A DNA stretch of 64,000 nucleotides from a bacterium (GTDB lineage Bacteria > Bacillota > Bacilli > Lactobacillales > Streptococcaceae), in the NCBI GenBank assembly GCA_905221385.1, contig CAJNCV010000010.1:17944-81943 (forward strand). The letters run 5' to 3'. The position numbers and the translations under genes were made by a program. This document shows positions 8,267 through 16,090 of the stretch, piece by piece (position 1 is the stretch's first letter; each line of letters opens with the position of its first letter). Below the pieces are notes generated by a model that was not told the origin of the DNA, ran no database searches, and saw only the letters and a list, made by a program, of their open reading frames with translations.

Positions 8267-9403
8267 TTATTCTTCCGTCAATTCGTCCGCAACTGCGTAA
8301 TCCACTTGACCTGCTTCTTCCATAGCTTCAAATTCACTTGCAGACTTGATATCGATACGGTAACCCGTCAAGTGAGCTGCCAAGCGAACGTTTTGTCCAC
8401 GACGACCGATGGCAAGAGAAAGCTTGTTATCAGGCACAACGACCAAGGCACGTTTGCTGTCGTTTTCATCAAAGATAACTTGGTCAACCTCTGCCGGTGC
8501 GATGGCATTGTAGATAAATTCAGCTGGATCTGCTACCCACTCGATAACGTCAATGTTTTCTTCGACAGGAATCATGCGGTCGCTCTTAGCATCGTAACGA
8601 GCTGGGTGGAATTTGCTGGTGATCTTCTTGATGTTGGCACCACCACGTCCAACGATTGTCCCGATAGCGTCCACGTTTGGATTGTGGCTACGAACGGCAA
8701 CCTTGGTACGGTCACCAGCTTCGCGGGCTACGCTCATGATTTCAACAGTTCCATCGTAAACTTCTGGAATTTCTTGCTCCATCAGGCGTTTGATCATTTC
8801 TGGATGGCTACGGCTAACAAAGACGTTGACACCACGAGGATTGTCTTCAACCTTGTAAACGTAGACTTCGATACGGTCATGGGAAGCAAACACCTCTCCA
8901 GGGATTTGGTCTTGTTTTGATAATTGGGCTTCGATGCTGCCAAGGTTGACGTAAATAAAGCGGTTGTCAAAACGTTCTACTGTACCAGACATGATTTCTT
9001 GTTCATGTTCTTTGTAAGTATTGTAAGTGATGGCACGTGTTTGCTTGCGCATTTTTTCCATGATGGTTTGTTTGGCAGATTGGGCTGCTACACGACCAAA
9101 CTCAGCTGGTGCTTCTTCAAACTTGATCTTGTCACCAAGCTCATAGGCTGAATTAATAGCAAGGGCATCTTTCAAGCTGATTTCCAAACGGCTATCAAAT
9201 ACTTCATCAACAACTTCACGAACAGTATAGACAGTAAAGTCACCCGTTTTTTCATTGAAGTCAATAGCTACGCTGTCAGATTGACCATAGCGTCTGCGAT
9301 AAGCAGAACGAAGTGACTCTACTACCGCGTCGATGATGTCTTCTTTTTTGATTCCCTTGTCTTCTTCCAAAATGCGGAAGGCCTCTAGCATTTCTTTACT
9401 CAT
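8267..9403 (-). CDS. nusA: Transcription termination/antitermination factor NusA
   Basis: NusA binds RNA polymerase and nascent RNA and modulates pausing, termination and antitermination. The 378-residue protein has the N-terminal polymerase-binding domain (about 1-125), an S1 domain (about 130-200), and two KH domains with IVGRGGANIKKITSKF (KH1) and AIGRRGQNVRLAAHLTGYRIDI (KH2). It lacks the C-terminal acidic repeats of E. coli NusA, as is normal in Firmicutes. It is the second gene after rimP, 42 bases downstream. Confidence 0.97.
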   Translation of the reverse strand: MSKEMLEAFRILEEDKGIKKEDIIDAVVESLRSAYRRRYGQSDSVAIDFNEKTGDFTVYTVREVVDEVFDSRLEISLKDALAINSAYELGDKIKFEEAPAEFGRVAAQSAKQTIMEKMRKQTRAITYNTYKEHEQEIMSGTVERFDNRFIYVNLGSIEAQLSKQDQIPGEVFASHDRIEVYVYKVEDNPRGVNVFVSRSHPEMIKRLMEQEIPEVYDGTVEIMSVAREAGDRTKVAVRSHNPNVDAIGTIVGRGGANIKKITSKFHPARYDAKSDRMIPVEENIDVIEWVADPAEFIYNAIAPAEVDQVIFDENDSKRALVVVPDNKLSLAIGRRGQNVRLAAHLTGYRIDIKSASEFEAMEEAGQVDYAVADELTEE

Positions 9404-9445
9404 GTTTTCTTCACTTTTGAATCCTCAAAAGCTATCCTTTCTTTT

Positions 9446-9925
9446 CTATAGTTTTACTGCTAAACGTGCTTTTGATACTAAACTGTATGGAATTTGAACG
9501 GTTTTCTTACGTGTCTTGTCCATATACTCCATAGTCAACTCATCCCCTTCAAAGGATACTAAGGTCCCTTCAAAGACTTTTTGCTTATCGATGGCTTGGT
9601 AGAGCCCGACATGAATGTATTTCCCAACAGCTCCAGCGACAGCATCCTTGGTTTTCAAAGGACGTTCCAAGCCTGGACTGGTGATTTCTAGGAAATATTG
9701 TTCTGGGAAGGGATCAGGCTTGATGGTGTCTAGGACAGGACTGATGATTTCTATCAAATCTGCCGTGTCGTTCAAGGTAATTCCTTCGGGTTTATCTACA
9801 AAAATACTGAGAATCATGTCACTGCCAATCTTTCCATACTCGATATCTACGAGCTCGAAAGGCGCTTGGATGACAGGTTCTACAACTTCTCTGACTAATT
9901 CTACGATTGTTGCGATTGCGTCCAC
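9446..9925 (-). CDS. rimP: Ribosome maturation factor RimP
   Basis: RimP assists 30S subunit maturation. The protein has the RimP N-domain ([14 protein letters not shown], then [20 protein letters not shown]) and the C-terminal SH3-like domain ([15 protein letters not shown]). An in-frame ATG at 9973 would give 175 residues, but it lies about five bases from the predicted transcription start and has no ribosome site. I therefore favour GTG at 9925, which gives the family's 159 residues. The AGGAGG there is tight against the GTG, so the exact start deserves care. A GAGGCG/CGCCTC hairpin lies just ahead. First gene of the rimP-nusA-infB operon. Confidence 0.85.
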   Translation of the reverse strand: MDAIATIVELVREVVEPVIQAPFELVDIEYGKIGSDMILSIFVDKPEGITLNDTADLIEIISPVLDTIKPDPFPEQYFLEITSPGLERPLKTKDAVAGAVGKYIHVGLYQAIDKQKVFEGTLVSFEGDELTMEYMDKTRKKTVQIPYSLVSKARLAVKL

Positions 9926-9985
9926 CTCCTCATAAGCAAGAGGCGAAGATATTTCCCCGCCTCTCTTTCTCATATTCTTACTATC

Positions 9986-10014
9986 AGTATAGCACGTTTG
10001 TCAATTTATGTAAA
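9986..10014 (-). promoter_or_regulatory. Promoter of the rimP-nusA-infB-rbfA operon
   Basis: On the minus strand, -35 TTTACA (10009-10014), 17-base spacer, extended -10 TGCTATACT (TATACT 9986-9991). The predicted start point is near 9978. Confidence 0.8.
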
Positions 10015-10051
10015 GCATAAGCACTCAAACGGCTGGTTTTCAAGCTATTTC

Positions 10052-10687
10052 TTAAAATTCTGCCTCAACTCGGTAGATCACTTGACCCTTGCTGGAGAAT
10101 TTTTGCTCATATTCCGTCATGACATTGCCTTCAAAATCACTGGCATGCAAGTCCAGCCAAACACCATTGAGTTTCATCCCATACTGAGAAAAGCTCACTA
10201 GACTGTACTCAAATAAGCCACGGTTATCTGTCTTGAAATGGATTTCCCCATTTTCAGGCAAGATGCGTTTGAAGGTATCCAGGAAACTCTTGTAAGTCAA
10301 ACGACGTTTTTCATGGCGTTTTTTAGGCCAGGGATCTGAAAAGTTTAGGTAGAGACGATCAATCTCACCATCTTCAAAGTAATCAGTCAAATCCGAACCA
10401 TCTACCCACAGCAATTTGATATTGGGCACTCCAACTTCAAGCACCTTGTCCAAAGCATAACTCAATACTGACTTTTGAATGTCAATCCCGATGTAGTTGA
10501 TGTCAGGATTTTGCTTGGCCATTCCAGATACGAAGGCCCCTTTCCCACTTCCAACTTCAACATGAATAGGATGATCATTTCCAAACAAGTCTCGCCATTT
10601 CCCTTTGGCTTCCAAGGGATTGAGGACCACATACTGGGGATTGGCTTCTAGTAATTCTGTCGCCCCTTTACGATTTCTAACTCTCAT
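10052..10687 (-). CDS. trmB: tRNA (guanine-N7-)-methyltransferase
   Basis: TrmB uses S-adenosylmethionine to make m7G46 in the variable loop of many tRNAs. The 211-residue protein shows the class I methyltransferase motif [16 protein letters not shown] (motif I), [11 protein letters not shown] (motif II) and the diagnostic [18 protein letters not shown] segment that contacts tRNA. The ATG overlaps the upstream ccrZ stop as ATGA, so the two genes are coupled. Neighbour order ccrZ-trmB-rimP is that of pneumococcus. Confidence 0.96.
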   Translation of the reverse strand: MRVRNRKGATELLEANPQYVVLNPLEAKGKWRDLFGNDHPIHVEVGSGKGAFVSGMAKQNPDINYIGIDIQKSVLSYALDKVLEVGVPNIKLLWVDGSDLTDYFEDGEIDRLYLNFSDPWPKKRHEKRRLTYKSFLDTFKRILPENGEIHFKTDNRGLFEYSLVSFSQYGMKLNGVWLDLHASDFEGNVMTEYEQKFSSKGQVIYRVEAEF

Positions 10688-11478
10688 CTCTTCTTTCCAT
10701 ACTTGTCACGGAAGACACGCAAGGCATAAATCTCCCGGTTTACATTATCTAAATCTTGATTCACAAAGTATTTGGCAATCTGGCTCAAGTAAGAATACTG
10801 ACCATACCAATACAATTTATCTAACACTGTCTGATTGTACTTATAACCGTAATAAGTTAGCCAATCATGCCAATGTTGCTCTGGAATATAATGACACAGC
10901 ATATGCGCCACATCAAACATGCGATCCGTCAGGCGAACCGAATCCCAATCCACTAGATAAACAAGCCCACTCTCTGTCTCAATCCAATTACTATGACGAA
11001 GATCCCCATGCACAATCGTTGCATGGTCTTCTCTAAAACCTGGAACCGTCCTGCGCAAATCATCAATCACCGAGTTTAAGTACTGATGTCGTTTCAAGAC
11101 TTCGGGTGCTTCCTGCCTCCAAGACTGCAACAAGTCTAATGGAGTCTCCATGGTATATCCCAAACGGCTCAACTGCTTCATCAAGGGACGTGAGCGGTGA
11201 AGACGTGTCAAGATATTGATGATCTGCTTGCGATTCATATCGTGCGGTGTCAAGATTTTGCCCGTCAACCATTCCTGGGCACACATATCACGACCATCTG
11301 GCAAACGACGAGTCCATAGTAATTGAGGAGCGATTTGTTCTCTGGCTAGGCCAGGTAGGATTGGAGAGGTGTTCATTTTTACAAAGACGCGCTTCCCATC
11401 AGGGTAGCTTCCCATATAAGCTTTACCACTCTTCCCAGGGATAGGGGTCAGCGTTAGCTCATTATCACCCAAGTCCAT
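10684..11478 (-). CDS. ccrZ: Cell cycle regulator CcrZ (APH-like phosphotransferase)
   Basis: This 264-residue cytosolic protein has the aminoglycoside-phosphotransferase/choline-kinase fold: a Gly-rich ATP loop near residues 15-22, the Brenner motif HGDLRHSNW (catalytic Asp and metal-binding Asn) and a VDWDSV motif for the second metal ligand. In S. pneumoniae CcrZ is recruited by FtsZ and links division to DnaA-driven replication initiation. The gene is directly upstream of trmB with an ATGA overlap, the pneumococcal arrangement, which supports orthology. The ATG follows GGAGGAAAG. Confidence 0.88.
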   Translation of the reverse strand: MDLGDNELTLTPIPGKSGKAYMGSYPDGKRVFVKMNTSPILPGLAREQIAPQLLWTRRLPDGRDMCAQEWLTGKILTPHDMNRKQIINILTRLHRSRPLMKQLSRLGYTMETPLDLLQSWRQEAPEVLKRHQYLNSVIDDLRRTVPGFREDHATIVHGDLRHSNWIETESGLVYLVDWDSVRLTDRMFDVAHMLCHYIPEQHWHDWLTYYGYKYNQTVLDKLYWYGQYSYLSQIAKYFVNQDLDNVNREIYALRVFRDKYGKKR

Positions 11479-11598
11479 TTCTTTCCTCCGTATAAAGTTT
11501 CCTTACTATTCTACTAGTTTTTGGTCTATTCGTCAACCAGTCCACACCCGATTCTCAAAGAAAAGCCTCTAGATTGGTTTTAGCCATTATTATGAAAA

Positions 11599-11634
11599 GA
11601 AAAAGGCAAGCATCATCGTCTGCTTACCTTTTCA
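11599..11634 (-). terminator. Terminator after the CPBP protease gene
   Basis: Inverted repeat AAAAGGTAAGCA/TGCTTGCCTTTT (one mismatch; arms 11601-11612 and 11621-11632) followed by TTC-rich sequence on the minus strand. It closes the leftmost blp-island gene. Confidence 0.75.
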
Positions 11635-11640
11635 TGATTT

Positions 11641-12252
11641 TTAGAAATAAGTTAAAAGCGGCAAATTGTTGTAAGACATGTGGACTAGAGTGGAAACCCA
11701 TAGGTTTTGGCTCTTTTTGTAAGCAAATCCCAGCAACAAGCCCCCAAGTAGATAATAGAAAAACGAAGGCACATCATAAGGTTCATGCATAAAAGAAAAG
11801 AGAGAGGAAGTCAGTACAAGCCCTAGCCGAGAATTTTCAAAAATCGCACCTTGCAGGATTCCTCTGAAAATGAATTCCTCCTGGATAGGTGCCAAAACTG
11901 TGACACTTACAATAAAGGAAAGCGAAAGTCCGTTACTCGTTTCCTCAAGGTGTTGAGCCGAGGCACCAGAAGCAACTGAGAAAAAAGCATGATAACCTAT
12001 ATTTACTAGCACAGTAAGAAGAAAGGTTCCAATGAATAGCAAGAGCTGTTTCTTGCTTAGAATACCAAAAGAAATCATGTCAAACCATTTCGCATAGCCA
12101 AAACTAAGGAAAAGCAAGAGACTCTTTACAACAATGAATGTGTACTGGTGTTGAAAATAATCCCCTTGATTGATGGAATACCCCGCTGCACCAACGATTG
12201 CAAATACTAAAAATCCAAAAAACAAGGCATGACATTTATTAAAAATGGTCAT
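11641..12252 (-). CDS. CPBP family intramembrane protease at the blp island edge (PncP-like)
   Basis: A roughly 203-residue integral membrane protein with about six hydrophobic segments and the CPBP (CAAX protease, bacteriocin-processing/immunity) motifs: EEFIFRGIL (motif 1), FSFMHEP (motif 2) and HMSYN (motif 3), carrying the Glu/His metal ligands. Such proteins often confer self-immunity in bacteriocin loci. Its position at the ccrZ end of the blp island matches pneumococcal pncP. A GTG two codons upstream is also possible; I chose ATG 12252 because GAGAGG lies 8 bases before it. No BlpR box is seen directly ahead, so it may be read from the upstream thioredoxin gene. Confidence 0.85.
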   Translation of the reverse strand: MTIFNKCHALFFGFLVFAIVGAAGYSINQGDYFQHQYTFIVVKSLLLFLSFGYAKWFDMISFGILSKKQLLLFIGTFLLTVLVNIGYHAFFSVASGASAQHLEETSNGLSLSFIVSVTVLAPIQEEFIFRGILQGAIFENSRLGLVLTSSLFSFMHEPYDVPSFFYYLLGGLLLGFAYKKSQNLWVSTLVHMSYNNLPLLTYF

Positions 12253-12304
12253 AAACACAACCTCTCTCCTTTAAAAGTCGATCAAAATAAGGATGCAAAA
12301 ATTT

Positions 12305-13270
12305 TTATTTATGAACTCTTTGTTTCCACTTGATCATACCTGAAGTAATCAAGAGTGCAACAGCTATACGTAATAGATTGTAACTTTCTTCCTCTCCTGT
12401 ATTAGGTAGTAATTGTTTGCTCAAATGAATGGTTTGGGGGACAGAATCATTCCCCTTAACCTCGGATAAAGGAGTTTGTAACTTATCAGTATTTTCAGAA
12501 ATCGTCTGAGATGACTCCCCTTGCTTCTTCTTATCTATCATTACCAAATCTTCAGACTGAACAGTTATAGTGTCAGAAGGAGGAATATTATTCTTCAATG
12601 GCTCTCTGTTATCACTGTTATTAGTCGAATTTTCCTTTGAATTCTTCACCTCTCCTGTTTTATCATCACGGACACTTCCAGTTACTGTATCCTCAGAAGA
12701 TGCCACTGTCTCCGTTTGCTTAGGTGAGTTTCTAGAGTACATATAATCATAAACCTGTTGTGCAGTCGCTCCCCCACCAACCCATCCAGATATCGGATGT
12801 CCGTTTCTTAAATACAAAATTGTTGGTGTTCCTGGAATACCGACTTTTTTAAATAGAAACTCTCTCGCTTCCCCGTCAAAATCTTTACCATCCAAATCAT
12901 AATACTCTAACTTCTTTTCAATCAGGTTATTAAATTCTTTCAATTCAGGAGAAAATTGACGACAATGAGAGCATGTTTTTCTACCAAAATATATAGTATG
13001 TTCCAATTGGTCCCCGGTAAAAGATTGACGAACGGCTTCAATGTCTATCTTTTTAAAGTCCGCAACATTCTGCTCATACTCCTCGGGAGTTACAACGGAA
13101 GGTTTATGCTCCACATTTTCCTTAGCCGATGGCAAATCTGGTGCCACAAGAGAACTATCATTCGCCTGGATAGATGAAGTAGTCTGTTCTTCTGCATATA
13201 CAGCACCTGTAGTAATAGATGCAAATACAAGTGGTACAAGTAATAGCGATTTTATCTTTTGTTTCTTCAT
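12305..13270 (-). CDS. Secreted thioredoxin-like bacteriocin accessory protein with LPXTG anchor
   Basis: The 321-residue protein has a Sec signal peptide (residues 1-26, cleavage after VYA), a thioredoxin-fold domain (about 60-185) with the active pair CSHC at 100-103 and the cis-proline motif [10 protein letters not shown], a Ser/Thr/Asn-rich linker, and a C-terminal sorting signal LPNTG (288-292) with hydrophobic stretch and basic tail. The domain resembles the PedC/BrcD family, which forms disulfides in class II bacteriocins. Those relatives are usually not wall-anchored, so the sortase tail is unusual. A degenerate BlpR box lies at 13335-13366, so it should be induced with the bacteriocins. 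The ATG follows AAAGGAG. Confidence 0.85.
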   Translation of the reverse strand: MKKQKIKSLLLVPLVFASITTGAVYAEEQTTSSIQANDSSLVAPDLPSAKENVEHKPSVVTPEEYEQNVADFKKIDIEAVRQSFTGDQLEHTIYFGRKTCSHCRQFSPELKEFNNLIEKKLEYYDLDGKDFDGEAREFLFKKVGIPGTPTILYLRNGHPISGWVGGGATAQQVYDYMYSRNSPKQTETVASSEDTVTGSVRDDKTGEVKNSKENSTNNSDNREPLKNNIPPSDTITVQSEDLVMIDKKKQGESSQTISENTDKLQTPLSEVKGNDSVPQTIHLSKQLLPNTGEEESYNLLRIAVALLITSGMIKWKQRVHK

Positions 13271-13299
13271 AAGAATACTCCTTTACATTTGATATATTT

Positions 13300-13366
13300 A
13301 TCTTACCTTATTTAAGATTACAAATTCATCTAAATCTTAAATGGTCATCAAAACATCTTGAATTGC
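13300..13366 (-). promoter_or_regulatory. BlpR-box promoter of the thioredoxin gene
   Basis: On the minus strand a degenerate BlpR direct repeat (AATTCAAGATG, then GACCATTTAAGA; 13335-13366) lies 29 bases upstream of a TAAGAT -10 (13300-13305). One half-site deviates from the other boxes in this island, suggesting weaker induction. Confidence 0.6.
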
Positions 13367-13380
13367 AAAAACTTCATTAA

Positions 13381-13414
13381 AAAAGGTAAGCATTTTGAAA
13401 ACACTTACCCTTTT
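13381..13414 (-). terminator. Terminator of the bacteriocin/immunity pair
   Basis: On the minus strand AAGGGTAAG, 13-base loop, CTTACCTTTTTT. It follows the immunity gene by about 15 bases. Confidence 0.75.
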
Positions 13415-13429
13415 ATACTTTATTAACCT

Positions 13430-13834
13430 CTACTTTTTATAATACTTCAACCCCCAAATGAGCAAAAGCATGATAATCAAGCATAGAACCACACCAATAT
13501 AGGCGATTATTTGTTGGTAGGCTTCTGCTGCTGTGATACCTCTATACAGACAAATAATAGACATAAAGCCTGTCAAGCCGATGAACATGAGTTGATTGGT
13601 TCTAGGACTAACCAAATCATCATCTTCAAACTCTCTTATCCTCATTTCCCTAGTGAGATAAACAGTAGCCAAAATAGAAGCCAAGTTAATAACTACTAAA
13701 AGAAATTGGAAAACTACGGAAAAATTTAAAAACTGACGAGATAGAAATAGATAAGTAGAAACAACCAAAGGTATCTGTCCGAACAACAACCTCACTAAGA
13801 AAACATTGCGTTTTGTTGCAAATATTTTTTTCAT
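13430..13834 (-). CDS. Bacteriocin immunity membrane protein
   Basis: A 134-residue very hydrophobic protein with four predicted membrane helices (about 8-28, 34-58, 75-95, 100-128), a short charged loop REMRIREFEDDDLVSPRTNQ in the middle and a basic tail LKYYKK. It starts at the ATG at 13834, preceded by AAAGGAGATAG; the frame is open further upstream only because it overlaps the end of the bacteriocin gene. Directly downstream of a double-glycine bacteriocin, it fits the small multi-span immunity proteins of blp loci. A decayed second copy lies at 14282-14690. Confidence 0.8.
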   Translation of the reverse strand: MKKIFATKRNVFLVRLLFGQIPLVVSTYLFLSRQFLNFSVVFQFLLVVINLASILATVYLTREMRIREFEDDDLVSPRTNQLMFIGLTGFMSIICLYRGITAAEAYQQIIAYIGVVLCLIIMLLLIWGLKYYKK

Positions 13835-13853
13835 TACTATCTCCTTTCCCATG

Positions 13854-14090
13854 CTAACAGGTAAGCGCACCGCCAATTCCACCTAGTACAGCACCAATTG
13901 CACCTGTTCCTATAGCGTATGGCCCAAGTAGAAATGTTGAGCCATAAGTTGTAGCGTAGCCTTCCATCGCACCGTATGCAACCCCCGCTGCACAGCTAAT
14001 TGTTCTTCCCCAATCAATATCTCCACCTTCAACGCAAGCAAGCATATCAGCATCCATAATCTCAAATTGCGACATCATTTTTGTATTCAT
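13854..14090 (-). CDS. Blp family class II bacteriocin with double-glycine leader (BlpK-like)
   Basis: The 78-residue precursor has a 23-residue leader starting MNTKMMSQF and ending VEGG, the cleavage site of the BlpA C39 peptidase. The mature part is about 55 residues, starts DIDWGRTISCAAG and has several GxxxG-type helix contacts (GTGAIGAVLGGIGGA), as in pore-forming two-peptide bacteriocins. It contains two cysteines, one near each end, which could form a disulfide; the nearby thioredoxin could assist. The mature start matches my memory of pneumococcal BlpK but with a longer tail. A BlpR box promoter precedes it and its immunity gene follows. Confidence 0.88.
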   Translation of the reverse strand: MNTKMMSQFEIMDADMLACVEGGDIDWGRTISCAAGVAYGAMEGYATTYGSTFLLGPYAIGTGAIGAVLGGIGGALTC

Positions 14091-14145
14091 GACAAATACT
14101 CCTTTTTATTTTTAATTTTTGTCTTGTTGCAACTTTGACAAGTTT

Positions 14146-14212
14146 AGTATAACATTGCTTTTTTAAATTTTTCACCCGAATCTTGAATTGTCATCGAAAC
14201 ATCTTGAATTGC
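14146..14212 (-). promoter_or_regulatory. BlpR-box promoter of the bacteriocin/immunity operon
   Basis: Minus-strand direct repeat AATTCAAGATG and GACAATTCAAGA (14181-14212), 29 bases upstream of -10 TATACT (14146-14151). The segment from here to the leader codons is repeated almost exactly at 15810-15931. Confidence 0.85.
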
Positions 14213-14281
14213 AAAAACTTCATTAAAAAAAGTAAATATTTCGAAAACACTTACCCTTTTATACTTTATTAGCATTAGCCC

Positions 14282-14690
14282 CTACTTTTTATGATACTTC
14301 AAATCCCAAAGGAGCAGAAGCATGATAAGCAAGCATAGGATGGCACCGATATAGGCAATTAATTGCTGATAGAATTCTACTGCTGTGATACCTCTATACA
14401 AAGCGATAATAGACACAAAACCTGTCAATCTATAAACATGAGTTGATTGGTTCTAGGACTAACCAAATCATCATCTTCAAATTTTTTCACTCTCATTTCC
14501 CTAGTGAGATAAACAACAGCCAAAATAGAAGTCAAGTTGATAACCACTAAAAGAAATTAGAAAACTAAGGAAAAATTTAAAAACTGACGAGATAAAAATA
14601 GACAAGTAAAGGAAACTGACCTAGGAACAATCTCACTAGAAGTACGTTGTGTTTTTAGAAATATTTTTCCAGTCTCCTCTCTTATACTAA
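14282..14690 (-). pseudogene. Decayed duplicate of the bacteriocin immunity gene
   Basis: This stretch aligns almost base for base with the immunity gene at 13430-13834: shared blocks include GAAATGAGAGT, CTAGGACTAACCAAATC (plus strand) and the 3' tail around 14282-14300. Small indels and stops break the frame, so no protein longer than a short fragment remains. Even the following terminator is present in degenerate form near 14228-14262 and, beyond it, a BlpR box. It records an ancestral duplication of a bacteriocin-immunity-terminator module, with the original bacteriocin since replaced by the genes upstream. Confidence 0.8.
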
Positions 14691-14747
14691 TATATCAAGA
14701 AACCGTATGTAACCTCTGCTACATAGCTATGTGACCTTATTAAAAAC

Positions 14748-15416
14748 TTAAGTAGCCAGAAAAAAGAGACAGGTAACAGTAGCATTCATCAAACCATGTA
14801 CAACTACACAGGAATACAGGTTTCTCCGCTTTATATAGAGACTCCCTAATACAATTCCTGTCACAAGATGCTGAGAAATAATCTCTCCATCATGAGCAAA
14901 TCCAAAAAGAACAGCTGAAAGAAAAACAGCAAAAATAGGAGAATATTTTTCTAAAGTTCCTAAAATGATCCCTCTAAAGAGCATCTCCTCCAAAAGAGGT
15001 TGAGTAAAAGCAGTTGACAACCAGAATAGAAATGTGTACAGAAAACCTCTTGTTTCCAAATGTTGAAAAAAGCTTAAAGAACTTGTATTATCATGGACTT
15101 TTCCAAGTACGGTCATGAAAAGTATAAAACCAACTACTAAAACCAGATTAGCCAGATAAGCAAGAACAATCCATTTCAATTCTACCCACTTGATTGGCAA
15201 GCAATCTAAAGTAGTCTCATCACCCCATCTCTTAATGAGATATACAAGAATGGTTAAACAAATAAAGAAAGTTAAAAAGAAGACACCAACACTGAACACA
15301 TCTCCCATCGCTCCGTCATAAAATCGTCTAACAACAGTTAATGGTACAACTTGAATGGCAAAAGTAAGTAAAAAGCAAGTAAGCACTTTTATAAAGATAA
15401 AACTTATGTTCTTCAT
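14748..15416 (-). CDS. CPBP family intramembrane protease, probable immunity for the adjacent peptides
   Basis: A 222-residue membrane protein with about seven hydrophobic spans and the three CPBP motifs: EEMLFRGIILG, FGFAHDG and VVVHGLMNA, with the expected Glu-Glu and His residues. It lies 33 bases downstream of two double-glycine peptides and shares their BlpR-controlled promoter, so self-immunity is the most likely job, as for the SkkI and PlnI-type proteins. A role in maturing the peptides cannot be excluded. Confidence 0.83.
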   Translation of the reverse strand: MKNISFIFIKVLTCFLLTFAIQVVPLTVVRRFYDGAMGDVFSVGVFFLTFFICLTILVYLIKRWGDETTLDCLPIKWVELKWIVLAYLANLVLVVGFILFMTVLGKVHDNTSSLSFFQHLETRGFLYTFLFWLSTAFTQPLLEEMLFRGIILGTLEKYSPIFAVFLSAVLFGFAHDGEIISQHLVTGIVLGSLYIKRRNLYSCVVVHGLMNATVTCLFFLAT

Positions 15417-15449
15417 AGTTTATCCTTTCTTTAATGTCTAGATGATTTT

Positions 15450-15617
15450 TTAGCATTGTCCCCTGTTTGTAGATCTGCTAAATCCATCTATGAAACCACA
15501 AATTGATCCCAGAATTTGGTCGTAATTAGGAATTATTGGAGTCCACCAAGGAATTCCGCCTCCTTGGACTTGTGTTAGTTCTTCTGCACTTAAAGTTTCA
15601 AAGTATTTATTTTTCAT
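15450..15617 (-). CDS. Double-glycine leader peptide, putative second bacteriocin subunit
   Basis: A 55-residue precursor. Leader: MKNKYFETLSAEELTQVQGG, 20 residues, ending in the GG cleavage site with the usual LSxxEL pattern. The mature 35 residues begin GIPWWTPIIPNYDQ and end in SRSTNRGQC, with two cysteines that could pair. The ATG has AAGGAG 8 bases ahead and sits 12 bases after the previous peptide gene. Two adjacent GG peptides under one BlpR promoter suggest a two-peptide bacteriocin, though the mature part does not match a family I know. It could also be a signalling peptide. Confidence 0.72.
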   Translation of the reverse strand: MKNKYFETLSAEELTQVQGGGIPWWTPIIPNYDQILGSICGFIDGFSRSTNRGQC

Positions 15618-15629
15618 GATATTATCTCC

Positions 15630-15809
15630 TTAGATACACAGTGGGCACATCGCATGCAATCTTCTTTGATTTTCAACATACAAATCAAATCCATCTCTTA
15701 CTAAACTACCTACTCTATACCAGAATCCGTATGAATTATCTCCACCTTCAACGCAAGCAAGCATTTCATTATCCATAACAGAAAATTGTTCCATCATTTT
15801 TGTATTCAT
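15630..15809 (-). CDS. Double-glycine leader peptide, putative bacteriocin subunit
   Basis: A 59-residue precursor whose 23-residue leader (MNTKMMEQFSVMDNEML...VEGG) closely matches that of the other bacteriocin in the island, while the mature part is unrelated: DNSYGFWYRVGSLVRDGFD, ending HAMCPLCI with a CxxxC-like pair (C-P-L-C). The mature 36 residues are rich in aromatic and charged residues and lack the GxxxG runs of classical pore formers. The leader and upstream 120 bases are a near-exact repeat of those at 14091-14212, consistent with cassette exchange of the mature part. A BlpR promoter precedes it. Confidence 0.75.
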   Translation of the reverse strand: MNTKMMEQFSVMDNEMLACVEGGDNSYGFWYRVGSLVRDGFDLYVENQRRLHAMCPLCI

Positions 15810-15864
15810 GATAAATACTCCTTTTTTATTTTAATTTTTGTCTTGTTGCAACTTTGACAAGTTT

Positions 15865-15931
15865 AGTATATCATTGTTTGTTAAAGTTTTTCATCCAAAT
15901 CTTGAATTGTCATCGAAACGTCTTGAATTAG
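15865..15931 (-). promoter_or_regulatory. BlpR-box promoter of the two-peptide/CPBP operon
   Basis: Minus-strand direct repeat AATTCAAGACG and GACAATTCAAGA (15900-15931), 29 bases upstream of -10 TATACT (15865-15870). Confidence 0.85.
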
Positions 15932-15992
15932 CTTTTTATTTCAAATCACACCTATAGATTTTTAAAGAAAGATAGTTTCTAATCACTTTTTT

Positions 15993-16059
15993 ACCATTCA
16001 GGAAGTTTCAATGACAATTCAAGATTTTATAAAATATGAACTTAGTATCATGGTATAAT
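15993..16059 (+). promoter_or_regulatory. BlpR-box promoter of blpABC
   Basis: ACCATTCAGGA and GACAATTCAAG direct repeats (15993-16024), 29 bases before an extended -10 TGGTATAAT (TATAAT 16054-16059). Divergent from the peptide operon promoter at 15865-15931. Confidence 0.85.
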
Positions 16060-16090
16060 AAATTTATATTTTATATGAAAGGATTTGCCA

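Noticed and set aside
8306..8920. 204-codon plus-strand ORF opposite nusA
   Set aside because: Antisense to a highly conserved gene, with no start site; shadow.
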